Shown here: positions 1 to 22,544 of the stretch, piece by piece
Numbering within the stretch: the first letter of the stretch is position 1
How the letters are laid out: each line of letters begins with the position of its first letter
Assembly (NCBI GenBank): GCA_028829895.1
Contig: CM054182.1
Location: forward strand, 38,188,879 to 38,252,878
DNA from: Sinotaia quadrata
Lineage: Eukaryota; Mollusca; Gastropoda; Architaenioglossa; Viviparidae
DNA length: 64,000 nt
Direction of reading: 5' to 3'
Notes under the pieces: model-generated
What the model was told of the DNA's origin: nothing
Database searches by the model: none
The model's input: the letters and a program-made list of their open reading frames with translations, nothing else
Made by a program: the position numbers and the translations under genes

Positions 1-200
1 CAATTTGTAAGTAATACATAACCTACATACTTGCGCAAATATCTACTGATTTATACTCTATAAGCCAGTGAAGTAAAAATTATTAATAACAAAGAGTATA
101 GTGAAATAATTTGAATGTTTGTAGTGTATTTACATTTAAAGGAACCATTTACCCAAAACCCAATCAGCAGTGAATAAAACTGAACAAGGTACTTACCTAG

Positions 201-371
201 GTAGCTTACAATATCAGTGAAAGAGTGTTGTGTTGTATAAGTGAAATGTTATTGAAAGCCTTACTAATCTATAACCTACTTACATATGTAGCTTACAATA
301 TAAGTGAAAGAGTGTTGTGTTGTATAAGTGAAATGTTATTGAAAGCCTTACTAATCTATAACCTACTTACC
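201..371. repeat. 87-bp tandem duplication (2 copies)
   Basis: The segment beginning GTAGCTTACAATAT at 201 recurs at 288 with almost no change (TCAGTG against TAAGTG). The short open frame across it merely repeats the same peptide and is not considered coding. Confidence 0.85.
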
Positions 372-678
372 AGCAACACATTTGTTTTTAGTTTTCTGTC
401 TGTTGAAACTGTATAAGAACTACGGTGATGTTCATATATGTAATTATTGAATATTTCTTAATATCAACATGTAAATATTTATAAATTCTTAATGAAAACA
501 CTTGACGACATACGTAGAACAATAATAATTGAGATTTAATGTATTAATCTTTCAAATGTTGAAACCAGTAAGTATTTAATAATTCGATTACTGTTATGAT
601 TAGCTTTATATTCAGAAGTACGCGATTCATCTGTCTCAACTATCCAATAGTTACTCACTTTTTAAAAATCTCTTAGCC

Positions 679-850
679 GATAAAACAACTTTATCTAAAA
701 GTGACCAATAGAACAAAGTAATATCGATAAACAACTTTATCTAAGAGTGACCAATAGAACGATGTAATATCGATAAACAACTTTATCTAAGAGTGACCAA
801 TAGAACGATGTAATATCGATAAAACAACTTTATCTAAGAGTGACCAATAT
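679..850. repeat. 46-47-bp minisatellite (about 3.7 copies)
   Basis: Units begin at 679, 726, 772 and 818 with GATAAA followed by CAACTTTATCTAAGAGTGAC. The copies differ by one or two bases. Confidence 0.85.
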
Positions 851-1199
851 TGTTTCACAATAAAGTTTTAATTAGAAGTGCTTTCATTTCTGCCAGCCTA
901 AAATAAGTTGTACATATGCCATTATTGAGTCAAAAACTCATTGGCAAGAAATAAAATTGTATTTATATCTTAAACAATTTTCTGAAGTAATCCTATGGTA
1001 AAACGAAAGGATACGAAATACAGGCCTATAGACTTATTATTTTTACCACAACGAGATTTTAACTAATTTTATTCTTTTCAATCGGCAGAGGACATTCTTG
1101 ACTTTTGTAATAAACTTTTAAGAGTTAACATGTTTCTAATACCGTTTGAAATCTCTATAATGGACTAGTATTTAACTTTCGCTTCCTGTGTCTCCTTAG

Positions 1200-11819
<10,620 letters not shown>

Positions 11820-12084
11820 TCTACTGTGAGAAATAAGTGTGCTGAACTAGTTATCCTCCGTTTACACAATCACTGAGGTTTCGAAGCGGGTTATAGGAAA
11901 ACTTTCGACGGAACTATAGTCATACTAGTGAACTAAAGTAATGTGATAAATACCTGTGATTTAAAATTTGTCTGTGATGCATATTTGTAATATATTATGC
12001 CTATGACAATTATTTGTATTACGTGCCTGTGAGGCCTAAAAATGTTTTTGATACATTTTTTTCTTGTATTTGCCTCTGATTTGT

Positions 12085-12425
12085 ACTTGTTATATTTGTC
12101 AGAAATATATGGCTATAACATGTGATATTTCCCTGTGATGCAGGCCTAAATATGCTTGTGATATGTGCCTGTTATATTTATTAGAAATATATGGCTATAA
12201 CGTGTGATATTTCCCTGTGATGTAGGTCTAAATATGCCTGTGATATATGCCTGTTATATTATCAGAAATATACGGCTATAACATGTGATATTTCCCTGTG
12301 ATTTAGGCCTAAATATGCTTGTGATATGAGCCTGACATTTTCCTTGTATTTGCCTATGATAAAGTGTCTGTTATATTTGCTAGAAATATATAGCTATAGA
12401 ATGTGATATTTGCCTGTGAATAGAC
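12085..12425. repeat. About 83-bp tandem repeat (4 diverged copies)
   Basis: GAAATATATGGCTATAACAT and TGATATTTCCCTGTGAT recur four times downstream of the protease stop, possibly inside its 3' untranslated region. Confidence 0.75.
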
Positions 12426-13345
12426 ATTGATAAATACTGCTTATATAATGCCTTTGATGTATGCTTGTGATATATACCATTCGAATGTGAGTGAATGTAA
12501 AAAATGCTGTTGTTGCTTTTTTTTGATAACTTCTTCACCTCAGAAACCGCAATACTTTTTTCATCTTTTGATGTTCTGTCTTGGTTTGTTCCTGTGAAGA
12601 TTTCCTTTTCTCAGCTTATTCTGAAGAGGGCATTCTATTTGTTATAGTTTGTGTGAAGGTGGTTAGTTCCTTATTTTGCAGGTCGTGACTATGTTTTTAT
12701 TAGTTTATTTGTTTTGTTGTTGTTTTTTAAAGTCACTACCTAAAATGTTTTAAGAAGATGTATTGTGTTTGTTTCTGTAAGGAAATTGATGAGGGCTTTC
12801 TGAATTATTTTTTTCTCTTCGTGGCTGTGGATAAAGTAGTCATTGAGTGGAGAATGGGACTTGTAACCGAATTGTGGTGTCAATAATTGTTTTTCTTTCT
12901 TCATTGTATAGTGGACAATGAAATAGGAAATGCTGTATAGTGTTTTCTGTTCTAAAGTGAGTGCATATTTTTGTTTGACGTGAAATCTTGTGTTCGAAGT
13001 GCTGAATTTAGTCTTAATCTGAAATTAGCTTTTTTTGTGAAAGTTGTTGTGTAAGCTAGTAGGTCTTGATGTATTTTTCATTTTATAAATCTGTTTAATT
13101 TGTGCATGCATTTCTGAATTGTATAAGGGATTGTATGACTGTCATGTTTTTGTATAATATTTTGCCACCTTTATCTGCTTTCATTTCCTGATATATTCTT
13201 GTGGCTTGGTATCCTTAATAATGTGGTTTTAATATTTTGTTTATCTAGTTCTTATTGTAGTTTCTTATTTTGTTTGTGGTGTATGTTCTAGAAATGATGT
13301 TTGAATGTGAAAAATGGTGTGATATATAATTTCATTACGAACGTG

Positions 13346-13346
<1 letters not shown>

Positions 13347-13392
<46 letters not shown>
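13347..13392. repeat. (TG)n microsatellite
   Basis: An uninterrupted run of 23 TG dinucleotides. Confidence 0.97.
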
Positions 13393-13396
<4 letters not shown>

Positions 13397-15940
13397 GGCG
13401 ATATTTTCTATATAGACTTCATGTGTAAATTGAATTATATTTATTGGCTGATTATTGATTTGACATAATACTTAACTTTTGTTAAATTTATATTATTTTC
13501 ATTAGGAAGTGAAATAAAAATGAAACAAAATCATTAATAATATCAAATGTTACTGTTGAACCCAGTATATGTTTGGTGGTGGTGGAGTGTGTGAAAGTTT
13601 CTGAGTGCTAAAATTTCTTTGAGTTTGAGAGCACATAAAGATAGCTTGGAATGTAAAGCTGTCAGTTTATTGTTTTGGTTTTTCTTTTTGATTTTGAAAA
13701 TAATTATATACTTGATTCATTTCATTTACACCAAAGTACTGTATAAGTTTTCTTTAAATTTGACACCTAGTTCCAATGTGTGATTTTCTTTATTTCCAAA
13801 ATGTCACCTGACTTTACTGCCTAATGGTGAGAAGACACTTCTATCTATGCCATTGACAGTCTCTTCTCAGACAATGGCATTAATTTTATGCCACACATTA
13901 CACAAATATTAAAATATTAAAAAATAAAAATTCAAACAATGCAAGATGCACTGCTTAAAAGTAAAAGGGTGCATACACATTAAGTCTAGTCATTTAATTT
14001 ACAAGGACATGCAGATTGGATGTTTTTCAGTTGAAGTCCAGTGTAGGGCAATTGGAAATAACTAAAATAAATTATTTAACTTGTAAACCTGACCCTGACC
14101 TCCAGTAGTGAGTAAAATTCCAGTTGGTATCAATGGGAAGTCAGAAGTCTTAAGCCACAGGGCAGAATTAAAAATAGCATATTTCATCACGAATGGGTGT
14201 GCATGCAAAAATGCCTTGACCCATGGATCAAGGTGTATTGTAGGGTCACATGATGAAGGTGATAGCATAGATTGACCTGATAATCTAAATTAATTCACTT
14301 CATAACTATCCTCGCCAGAAGGGAGGGAGTCTGGTTCATCAAAGATCATAAAATGTTTTATGAATGTATGGGTCTAAAGACTCTGAAAAAAGAGTGTATA
14401 ATTCTGTAACAGGATTCAGGAATCATCAAAGGTGTTTCTTTCACCCTTTGTTTTGCATAAACTAAAGGTATTATATTTGCTCCAGTATTATGTATGAGAG
14501 AATATAATTTTAAAACCCTTTTGTGTATCTGATATGACTATTGTAAACTGTAATAATGTTAGATGGAATATTATTTACATTTTAATCTAAAATTGTTTTT
14601 CGATTAAGTGGACTTTGTCACTAAGAGAGCTTTGCCTCTGCTACAGGTTCACAGGTAATTAATTTTTATTTATTACTGCATTGTTAATTACAGGGTTCAG
14701 GTGTTTCTCTCAAATATTGTGTTGTCCTAGATTTTAATTAGTTTATGGGCGATCAATAATCATTGATCTTTTCCTAAACACCACAGGCATAACACCTGTC
14801 AGTGAACTGTAAAAATCCTCGGAAATCTCTTTTTGAAATCATATGACGTCATCGTTTTAAACAATGGATTATACACGTGTTAGTTGCTCAACAAATTGTT
14901 GACATGTCTTTCCTCATTATCATCCCTCCATATTTTATCCCATTCTTTGCATTTGATCGGCATTTCCTTGACCTCATTTCTGACCTCCACTTATGACGTC
15001 AATGCACTTCTTTAGTAGGTTGTTATTTTCATTTCAAGAATCAGTCACACTCACTTCTTATACATACTCATTTAAGTAAGAGTCGATTTATTATTGACCT
15101 ATATCTACCTCACTTTCAAGACTCACACTCTACATTTTACTCAGTTAAGTAAGAATTTATTTATTATTAACCTAAATCTGCCTCATTATCAAGGCTATAT
15201 TATCACTGCTTTTATTTTACTTAGTTGAGTAAGAGTTGAATTATTAACTTTTATTTAGTAACCTAAATATGCCTCAATATGATTCTTGTGTTAAAATAAT
15301 CATGTTTAGTTATTAATTTTCCATGGTTGGCCTTGCAACGCACAACCAACTACTAGAAAGAGTCAGCCTTGTGTAGTACCAAGAGTGACCAGGTCAGTCT
15401 TGGACCATTGATTCTATCATAACCGCTTATCGCGTCACTGAAAATTAGCAGTAGCAGTTGTGGATGCTTGTGTAAGTCCTCCTATCTTTAATTTATTTAT
15501 TATTTATCTTTCCTTATCGGCTTTTATGATATAACTCTGTGCTTCAGCTGTATTTGAGGAGCTATTATTACATCAAAGATTAATAACACTCTTCGCGGAG
15601 AGAAAGTCATACACATTAAAATGGTAACAATTATACTCTCACTGACCAAGACCTGCAAGTCAATGGCATTAATGATGTTATTTTGTAATGGTTTCATTTT
15701 CAATGCAGCCTTCTTCTCTGGCTTAAGAAAATTTATCATTCGTACATTAGCTAGATGTGAATTATGCCAGCCACGCGTCACATGTATGTTGTTCTGCGTG
15801 TAAATTATGTGAGCCATGCGTGTTGCATGTATGTTGTTCTACCTGAAATCATGTGCACTTTGTGTATTTTGCAAGGAATGTGAGTAACTCTACACGTATC
15901 TGGAAATAAAATCAATGGTACTACTTCGTCTTACTCCTTT
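13393..15940. other. Intergenic stretch without recognised gene
   Basis: No exon, RNA gene or element was recognised on either strand. An AATAAA at 13513 could serve the protease transcript, but that is speculative. Two perfect TGACGTCA palindromes lie at 14844 and 14994. Confidence 0.45.
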
Positions 15941-15953
15941 CTCTCTCTCCCTC

Positions 15954-15956
<3 letters not shown>

Positions 15957-16004
<48 letters not shown>
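15957..16004. repeat. (CT)n(CA)n compound microsatellite
   Basis: About 15 CT units are followed directly by about 9 CA units. A separate short (CA)n lies at 16380-16402. Confidence 0.95.
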
Positions 16005-16554
16005 ACTACAAACACATATTCACTCATATATACAACACACGCTTTTTAAATATGTGCATGTCTGCTGAATATTATTTCGCTTAGCAGCAACAAAACTCCT
16101 GCATTCATAAAATACGTTATCTTCGATAAAATTTGATAAGTTTTTTTGTTTTTTTTTTAATGCTTTTCGTTGCACTTAAGAGTTCAGAATATTCAATACT
16201 TCAATATTCAAAATGTTGGATGGGTATGTATTTGTCTGTGAAATAAAACTACTAACTGCTTCAGGCAGTAGTCGCAAAAGCATTGTACGACCATGAGTCA
16301 GCCATCAACATTTACTACAAGGCACACCTTGAAAACATGAAAGGTGCATTGTATGTTCACCCCAGCCTACCACTCCCCTCACACACACACACACACACAC
16401 ATACCGATTTAAAGACGTTTGCATACAGATGCGCTCGGGAAATCTTTAATATTGACAGACTGTGGTGGCGGTGGTACTCGTGTGTGTGTGTGGGGGAACG
16501 TATTATATCGCCCGACTTGAGGGAGACCTTAATATTCAGACTTGGGGAGGGGAC

Positions 16555-16830
16555 AGTAAATTGAAGTGAGGGAGACTTTTAAAATTGATAGAGGCAGACA
16601 GTAAATTGAAGTGAGGGAGACTTTTAAAATTGATAAAGGAAGACAGTAAATTGAAGCGAGGGAGACTTTTAAAATTGTTAGAGGCAGACAGTTTTTTTTA
16701 AGTGAAGGAGATTTTTAATATTGACAAATGCAAAAGTTTTTGACGTGAGGGAAACTTAAAATTGATAAAGGAAGACAGTTTTTGAAGTGAAGGATACTTT
16801 TAATATTGACAGTCAAAGACAGTTTTAGAA
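16555..16830. repeat. About 46-bp minisatellite (5-6 diverged copies)
   Basis: GTGAGGGAGACTTTTAAAAT and AGGCAGACAGTAAATTGAAG recur with growing divergence to about 16830. Confidence 0.75.
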
Positions 16831-17261
16831 ATGAGGGAGAAAAAATGCCAGAGAAATGAAGAAGCACGATCCTTAGATTGCACAAAGTTTTATTTCGAAA
16901 GACGTTGCAATTTTGCATAAATAATGATAATTCTCATATTACCGAGCGTTTGACAACCGAGACCGTTTCACTTTAATCGGTTGTAAATTTGCAGGAAAAC
17001 AGATGATGTCGGTAGGTCTAGAATCTCAGTCTGTTTGTTTATTTATTTACTGTTTATTTACTTATTTTTTTATTTTTAAAGGGTGTGTTGTATTTTGTTT
17101 AATGCTTTCTTTTATAACTGTTGCATATTAGAACAATAAATCACTGATTCTATTTTGTTTGCAGTTTGCTTGATTATTTTATTTATTTCTGTTGCTTTTG
17201 TTTTTTCATTGCAAAATACTTCGCGACAACATGACTCAAGCAATAGTCTACAAATATTCTA

Positions 17262-17485
17262 CTAGGACTACTACCTCTATTACTACTGTTACTATTATTA
17301 CTACTACCACTATTACTACTATTACTATTACTACTACTACCACTGCTACTATTACTACTATTACTATTACTACTACTAATACAACTACTACTATTACTAC
17401 TACAACTACTACTTTTACTTTTACTACCACTACTACTACTACTACTACCATTATTACTACTACTGCTATTAGTACTACCACCATG
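17262..17485. repeat. Imperfect (TAC/TAT)n trinucleotide tract
   Basis: About 220 bp of ACT/ATT triplets. All six frames give homopolymer-like Thr, Ser/Asn or Val/Ile peptides with no other signature, so it is not coding. Confidence 0.9.
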
Positions 17486-17830
17486 TATCTGGACACATAT
17501 TACAGTCCTGTATCTGGACATATATTACAGTCACGTATCTGGACAGATATTACAGCCATGTATCCGGACACATATTACAACCATGTATCCGGACATATTA
17601 CAACCATGTATCCGGACACATAGCAATGTATCTTCACAAGCATTACAGCCATGTATGTGGAAACATATTACAGACATATATCTGGAAACAAACTATAGCC
17701 ATGTATCTGGACACGCATTACAGCCATGTATCAGGACACATATAACAGCCATGTATCTGGACAAGTATACGGCCATGTATCTGGACACATATTACAGCCA
17801 TGTGTCTGGACATGTAATACACCCTAGTCT
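17480..17830. repeat. About 25-30-bp minisatellite (12-13 copies)
   Basis: CATGTATCTGGACACATATT then ACAGC is repeated with variable length. It starts exactly where the trinucleotide tract ends. Confidence 0.85.
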
Positions 17831-18040
17831 GCCAAATAGAAATAATGAATAAAAGATGCTGACTACAATGTATGTCTAAGTAATACTGTAAGATCTTGGC
17901 TGCATGTCACGTGTCCAGTTATGTTTAACGACTCTGTCCTATATTAGATTTCCCAGATATCAATGTTGGTTATTGATTAACTTCTAATATTAGCGACATC
18001 CGGACGGCCTGACCTATCTTCTACGAGTATGCCAGAGATT

Positions 18041-18205
18041 CTGGCTATTATGCAATGACACACCACTAGATAAATCAGCTGACGTGCCCAAGCTAGTAAC
18101 GTTATCTCCCCTTTTATTTATTATGATTCTATTATGCAATGACATACCACCAGATAAATCAATTGACGTGCCCAAGCAAGTAACGTTATCTCCCCCTTTA
18201 TTTAT
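18041..18205. repeat. 84-bp tandem duplication
   Basis: CTATTATGCAATGACACACC at 18045 recurs at 18129, with GACGTGCCCAAGC and GTAACGTTATCTCCC in both copies. Confidence 0.85.
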
Positions 18206-18409
18206 TAGTTAAGATTATGATTCTATTATGCCGGCTCCACCCCCACTCCCAACTAGCTTTCATCAGTCGGTTACAACAAATTGTGTAACAATGAGTAAAG
18301 ATAAATGAAATTTAATAACAAAATTGTAATTAAAAATGTGCAACAATCCTGGGTAAAACTAATGTCAGGTAGGCTGCTATACCAGATACGGATTGTCAAC
18401 GTATTTTAA

Positions 18410-18576
18410 CAAAATTATAAATAATAGGCCTACTGTAAACTCTTTACAAAATGGAATGGAGGAAACTGGTTGTTAGGTCATCAGTGGTGCCCCAACGGTC
18501 GACAAGACTAAGAGATAGATAGATAGAGAACTCTTTACAAAATTATAAATAATAGGCCTACTGTAACTCTTTACAG
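18410..18576 (+). repeat. 36-37-bp direct repeat split by a LINE fragment
   Basis: AATTATAAATAATAGGCCTA followed by CTGTAA and CTCTTTAC lies on both sides of the retrotransposon fragment at 18451-18533. The simplest reading is a two-unit tandem repeat interrupted by insertion. Confidence 0.75.
18451..18533 (+). mobile_element. Short 5'-truncated non-LTR fragment with target duplication
   Basis: This matches the last part of the larger element (about 21703-21779): GGAGG-AACTGGTTGT, GGTCATCAGTGGTGCCCCAA and GACAAGACTAAG, then a GATA-rich tail. AACTCTTTACAAA flanks both sides, a plausible 13-15-bp target-site duplication. Confidence 0.8.
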
Positions 18577-18689
18577 TGTTCTAGGAAGATGTAGGGCCTA
18601 CAAGTATTGGCACACACCCTTTACTAGCAGTCTTCAGCTGTAATGGTAATTGCCAAACCATTGGACGGGTAAATAACAAACATTCGGTG

Positions 18690-18860
18690 TGTTTGCTCAG
18701 CGCATTAGTCGGAACGCGACCAGCGTGCGGCTACTCTGGCTAGCCCAGGAAAATGAAAGAGGGCGCTGGCGTCTGTTCGGAGAGAGGTTACGTGCCTTGC
18801 TCGCATAAACCGAACATTTTCAAAAGGACGCAGGATTTGGCTGGTTTGTGTGAAATGGCT
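18690..18860. promoter_or_regulatory. GC- and CpG-rich island, possible promoter/5' exon
   Basis: About 170 bp clearly richer in G+C and CpG than the surrounding DNA, with several CGC/GCG steps (for example TCGGAACGCGACCAGCG). It ends in a short ATGGCTGAAGACGGATAG frame. No TATA box or attached coding sequence was recognised, and it may instead be part of an unknown element. Confidence 0.3.
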
Positions 18861-19836
18861 GAAGACGGATAGAAAAAAAAAATCTTGAAAGTTTTAAGGT
18901 TATTTGTAGGTTAAATATGTCGTGCTGATGCAGTCTGAGCTGAAGTCTTTAGGCAATCGAGGTAAAGCAAAGAGGCGTTGAAATGACTGAAACGAAAATA
19001 AATAAAAACAGAATAAAATTCCAGCTAATGTATTTAGAATTCAAGATTTTTCATTCGTTGCTAATTGTGTATTAAAACAATAACTCATGGCAATGATTGC
19101 AAAAGCTTGGCCTGTCCATAAAATACACAGTACACAGTGTGACAATTCAGGGAGGAGGAGGGGGGGATGTATAAATTGTCACACTCACATCATACTCTCT
19201 TCTTTAACTAACATTTTTTTTCTATAATCGTCTAATCACCAAATAAAATTTTATAATATATACTTTTTAAAATTTAAATTTTTGTCTTAAATTTATCTAA
19301 ACTTCACAGAGTATTTCTAATAATCACTATCAAAATATGAAGCTCTTCAGTATTATACATAGGGCCTATATGTATACACACAATCAATAATTGCCTATAC
19401 AGTATACTTTATTAGTACTATTAATTTTTATGAAGAGTTTGTTTGATTCCTTTGATAACTGCAACAGAACACTTTAGCATCTTCATAACTATTTGTACAA
19501 TGTTTTATTTTTAAATAAATAAAGGAAAAAGTATATTATTATTCTCTTTTCGTTTTCATTTTTTTTGTTGTTGTTGCCATAAACAGTATTTGATAACTTG
19601 TTCGAAATCATTTATGAGTTGTACTAAAGAAATTAACATAATTGACCTGTCTTCATTTACAATGAATGACATTAATAAGTGCCCATTTTATCAAACAGAA
19701 AGCAATTTTGACTCTTAATATGTCATGTATAAATCTATGAAAAGCGATGCTAAAAGCAATATTAGCAAACCTGTCTATCTATCTATCTTGGTTTACACTT
19801 GAGGCTGATCAATTTAAAACTGAATTTATATATAAT
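18861..19836. other. AT-rich intergenic sequence
   Basis: Nothing was recognised except a short CTATCTATCTATC tract near 19772, the complement of the GATA tail seen on nearby retrotransposon ends. Confidence 0.5.
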
Positions 19837-19846
19837 ATATCCCAAC

Positions 19847-21779
19847 CAAACAGCCAATGAGATCCTTGGCAAACATGGATGAGCAAAGAAACCTTGGGTT
19901 ACAGCTGACATCCTTGATCTGTGTGACAAGCGTTGAAAGCTAAAGTAGAAGAAATCAGAAATAGAAGGAGCAAAACAATACAGGGAAATCAACCAGATTT
20001 TAAAGAAAAGCATGAAAAAGGCAAAGGAGACATGGATTGAAGATCAGTTTAAAGATATAGAAAATAATCTCAAGGAAAATAATAGAAAAAAGCATACCAC
20101 TGGTGAAAGATCCGACCAGTGTAAAACAAGGACTCTCCTCCACCATTCAAGATCAAGGCATTCTTAAGAGATGGACAGAATACTGCGCAAACCTATAGGA
20201 CCACAGACCTACAGGGGACCCAGACATACTCAACACCCCACGAGAGACCAACACTGACAACTACCCCATCCTCCGAGAAGAAATAGACTGCAGTAAAATC
20301 ATTGAAAAAGGGGAAGACAATGGGAATAGACAACATTCCAGCAGAACTAGTCCAAGAAGGGGGAGAAGCCATGATAAGCGCCCCACTAACAATCTGCAAT
20401 AAGATTTGGCAGACAAGGGAATGGCCAACACCATGGACTCAGTCATTCATAATGACTCTCCCGAAAAAAGGCAATTTGCAGCAATGTCAGAACTATCTAC
20501 GATAAGTTTTATATGCCACCCAAGCAAAGTCATGCTAAAGATCATATTAAACAGACTGAAGCCGCAGGCAGAGGAAATCATAGCTGAAGAACAGGCATGT
20601 TTTAGACCAGGGCGAAGCACAACCGAACATATTTTTAATCGGAGACTGCTATGTGAGAAGTACCTCCAGCACCAATAAGACTTTTATCATGTCTTTATAG
20701 ATATTACGAAGGCGTTTCACAGGGTGTGGCATACAGCCCTTTGGTCCACCATGAAGCTGTACAACATCAATGCCAACCTGATCAAAGTCATGGAAAGCCT
20801 TTAGAGCAAGGCCACCAGCGCAGTCTGCTTCAACGGACAATTAGGAGATTGGTTCAGGACAACAGTGGGAGTCAGACAAGGCTCCTTACTTTCGCCTATT
20901 CTCTTCAACATCTTCCTTGAAAGAATCATGACAGATGCTCTGGAAGATCATGAAGGAACTTTCAGTACTGGAGGCAGAACAATAACGAACTTACGCTTTG
21001 CCGATGACATCGATGGCCTTGCAGATGAGGAGGAGCTAGCTCATTTGGTGGAAAAACTGGACAGGACAGCTACTGCTTTGGGTATGGAAATCAGTGCAGA
21101 GAAGACCAAATTGATGACCAACAACACCAGTGGCATTGGCAATGACATCATGATTGGTGATCAGAAACTGGAAATAGTTAATAAATTCAAGTACTTTGGA
21201 GCCATCGTGACAGACGAGGGATCAAAACCGGAATTTATTGTCCAGGATTGCGATGACAGTAACAGCAATGGCAAGGCTGAAGGCAGTTTGGAAAGACAGA
21301 AACATCTCAGTCAACTCAAAGTTCATACTGATTGGTTGTATCTGTTTTTATATGCCTGTGACAGTGTGAGTCATGGACGCTCACAGCGGATCTCAAAAGG
21401 AGGATACATGCTACTGAAATGAGATGCTTTCGAAGGTTGCTTGGCATTTCGTATAGAGATCATGTCACGAATGAGGAAATAGGAAAGAGAATTAGGCAAG
21501 CATTGGGCCCTATGAAGAACTATTGGCCATTGTGAAAAAACGTGAAATGAAATGGTATGGGCCTGTCACACGATCAACAGGGCTTGCCAAGACAATTATG
21601 CAAGGAGAGCAAAAGAGAGGAAGACAGGAAAATATGGGAGGATAACATCTCAGGGTGGACAGGACTGAAACTGAGCAATACGGTAAGATTAGCAGAGAAC
21701 AGAATGGAATGGAGGGAACTGGTTGTCAGGTCATCAGTGGTGCCCCAACAGTTGACAAGACTAAGGGATATATAGATAG
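19847..21779 (+). mobile_element. Non-LTR (LINE) retrotransposon, 5'-truncated and decayed
   Basis: The 10-bp sequence ATATCCCAAC occurs directly before (19837-19846) and after (21780-21789), a good target-site duplication. The element begins between endonuclease and reverse transcriptase domains and ends with the maturase-like C-terminal region and a GATA-rich tail (ATATATAGATAG). It lacks an endonuclease domain and an upstream frame. Its G+C content is higher than that of flanking DNA. The clade (RTE or CR1-like) was not settled. Confidence 0.92.
19857..21765 (+). pseudogene. LINE reverse transcriptase pseudogene
   Basis: Reverse transcriptase motifs are readable in order: MGIDNIPAELVQEGG and TLPKKGN (20302-20495), EEQACFRPGRST (about 20590), VFIDITKAF (motif A, about 20690), GVRQGSLLSPILFNIF (motif B, about 20868) and RFADDID (motif C, about 20994), then a C-terminal segment with LLGISYRDHVTNEE. 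The frame is broken by a TGA near 19888, a frameshift near 20500, in-frame stops at 20676 and 20802, and further shifts after 21420. It cannot make a functional enzyme. A few changed residues (ITKAFH where FKKAFD is usual) fit decay. Confidence 0.92.
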
Positions 21780-21789
21780 ATATCCCAAC

Positions 21790-22540
21790 TTTTCAGAACA
21801 CATAGATCTATCCAGCAGGTATGATTACAGTTTCAAGTATAGCCAGTTATTGGCAAATGGCAAACAGTTTTGCCATTATTTCATCCTTATGCAAGTAAAA
21901 TCAATATGTTAATTTGTAACTGCAATTGTCCTCATTAACTCACAAAGGTAATTTGAATGAAATTTAGTAATCTCATTAGGTTAATCAGTCTGTTTTTGGC
22001 AAAGTGTTTAGATTTGACACTATGTTAAAGTGTTGACTATTAAAAAAAAATGTTTATACTTTCATTAGCTTGTGACTAAATGTTGAACTTTGACACATTG
22101 TTAAAGTGCTGAGTGTTAGAGAATTAATATACTTTTGTTAGTTTGTGATTCTTTAACTTACTGTACAAATTGAGCACTATGATGAATTGTTAAATTGTTG
22201 AATGTTAAAGAATTTAATATAGTTTCATCAGCTTGTTATTTTTTTTTCTTAATATTTGTATTAAAAAGACATGTTTTAGAATAGCCTGTGTATTGTTCCT
22301 TATGTTATTTTAAATAAGAGATTAAGAAAACATTTTTTTTTTCACTAATTATTAAAACTGCCAAAATACAAAAATACAAACAAAACAAAAAAAAAAAACA
22401 GAAAAACACCTCATTCTCCCACCAGTCCCTACAGATTTTTAATCACTGTATGCTGTCCCTGAAAGGGATTACAGTTATTATTTGCCTAATCATTTCATGA
22501 AAAGAGCCAAATTTATAAATTCAAGTGGCATAGCTATTTT
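21790..22540. other. AT-rich intergenic sequence
   Basis: No coding, RNA or element signal was recognised. It has poly-A/T runs near 22048, 22230, 22330 and 22390. Confidence 0.5.
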
Positions 22541-22544
22541 TTCT

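Larger units (their letters stand above)
1..1199 (+). other. Intronic sequence upstream of first visible protease exon
   Basis: No coding exon was recognised here. Because the exon at 1200 starts inside a codon and has no signal peptide, this stretch is most simply the intron before it, with the 5' exon(s) outside the window. It holds two short tandem duplications, listed separately, and is otherwise AT-rich single-copy sequence. Confidence 0.5.

Noticed and set aside
17183..17623. Thr-, Ser/Asn- or Val-rich open frames
   Set aside because: Low-complexity translation of a trinucleotide tract in every frame.
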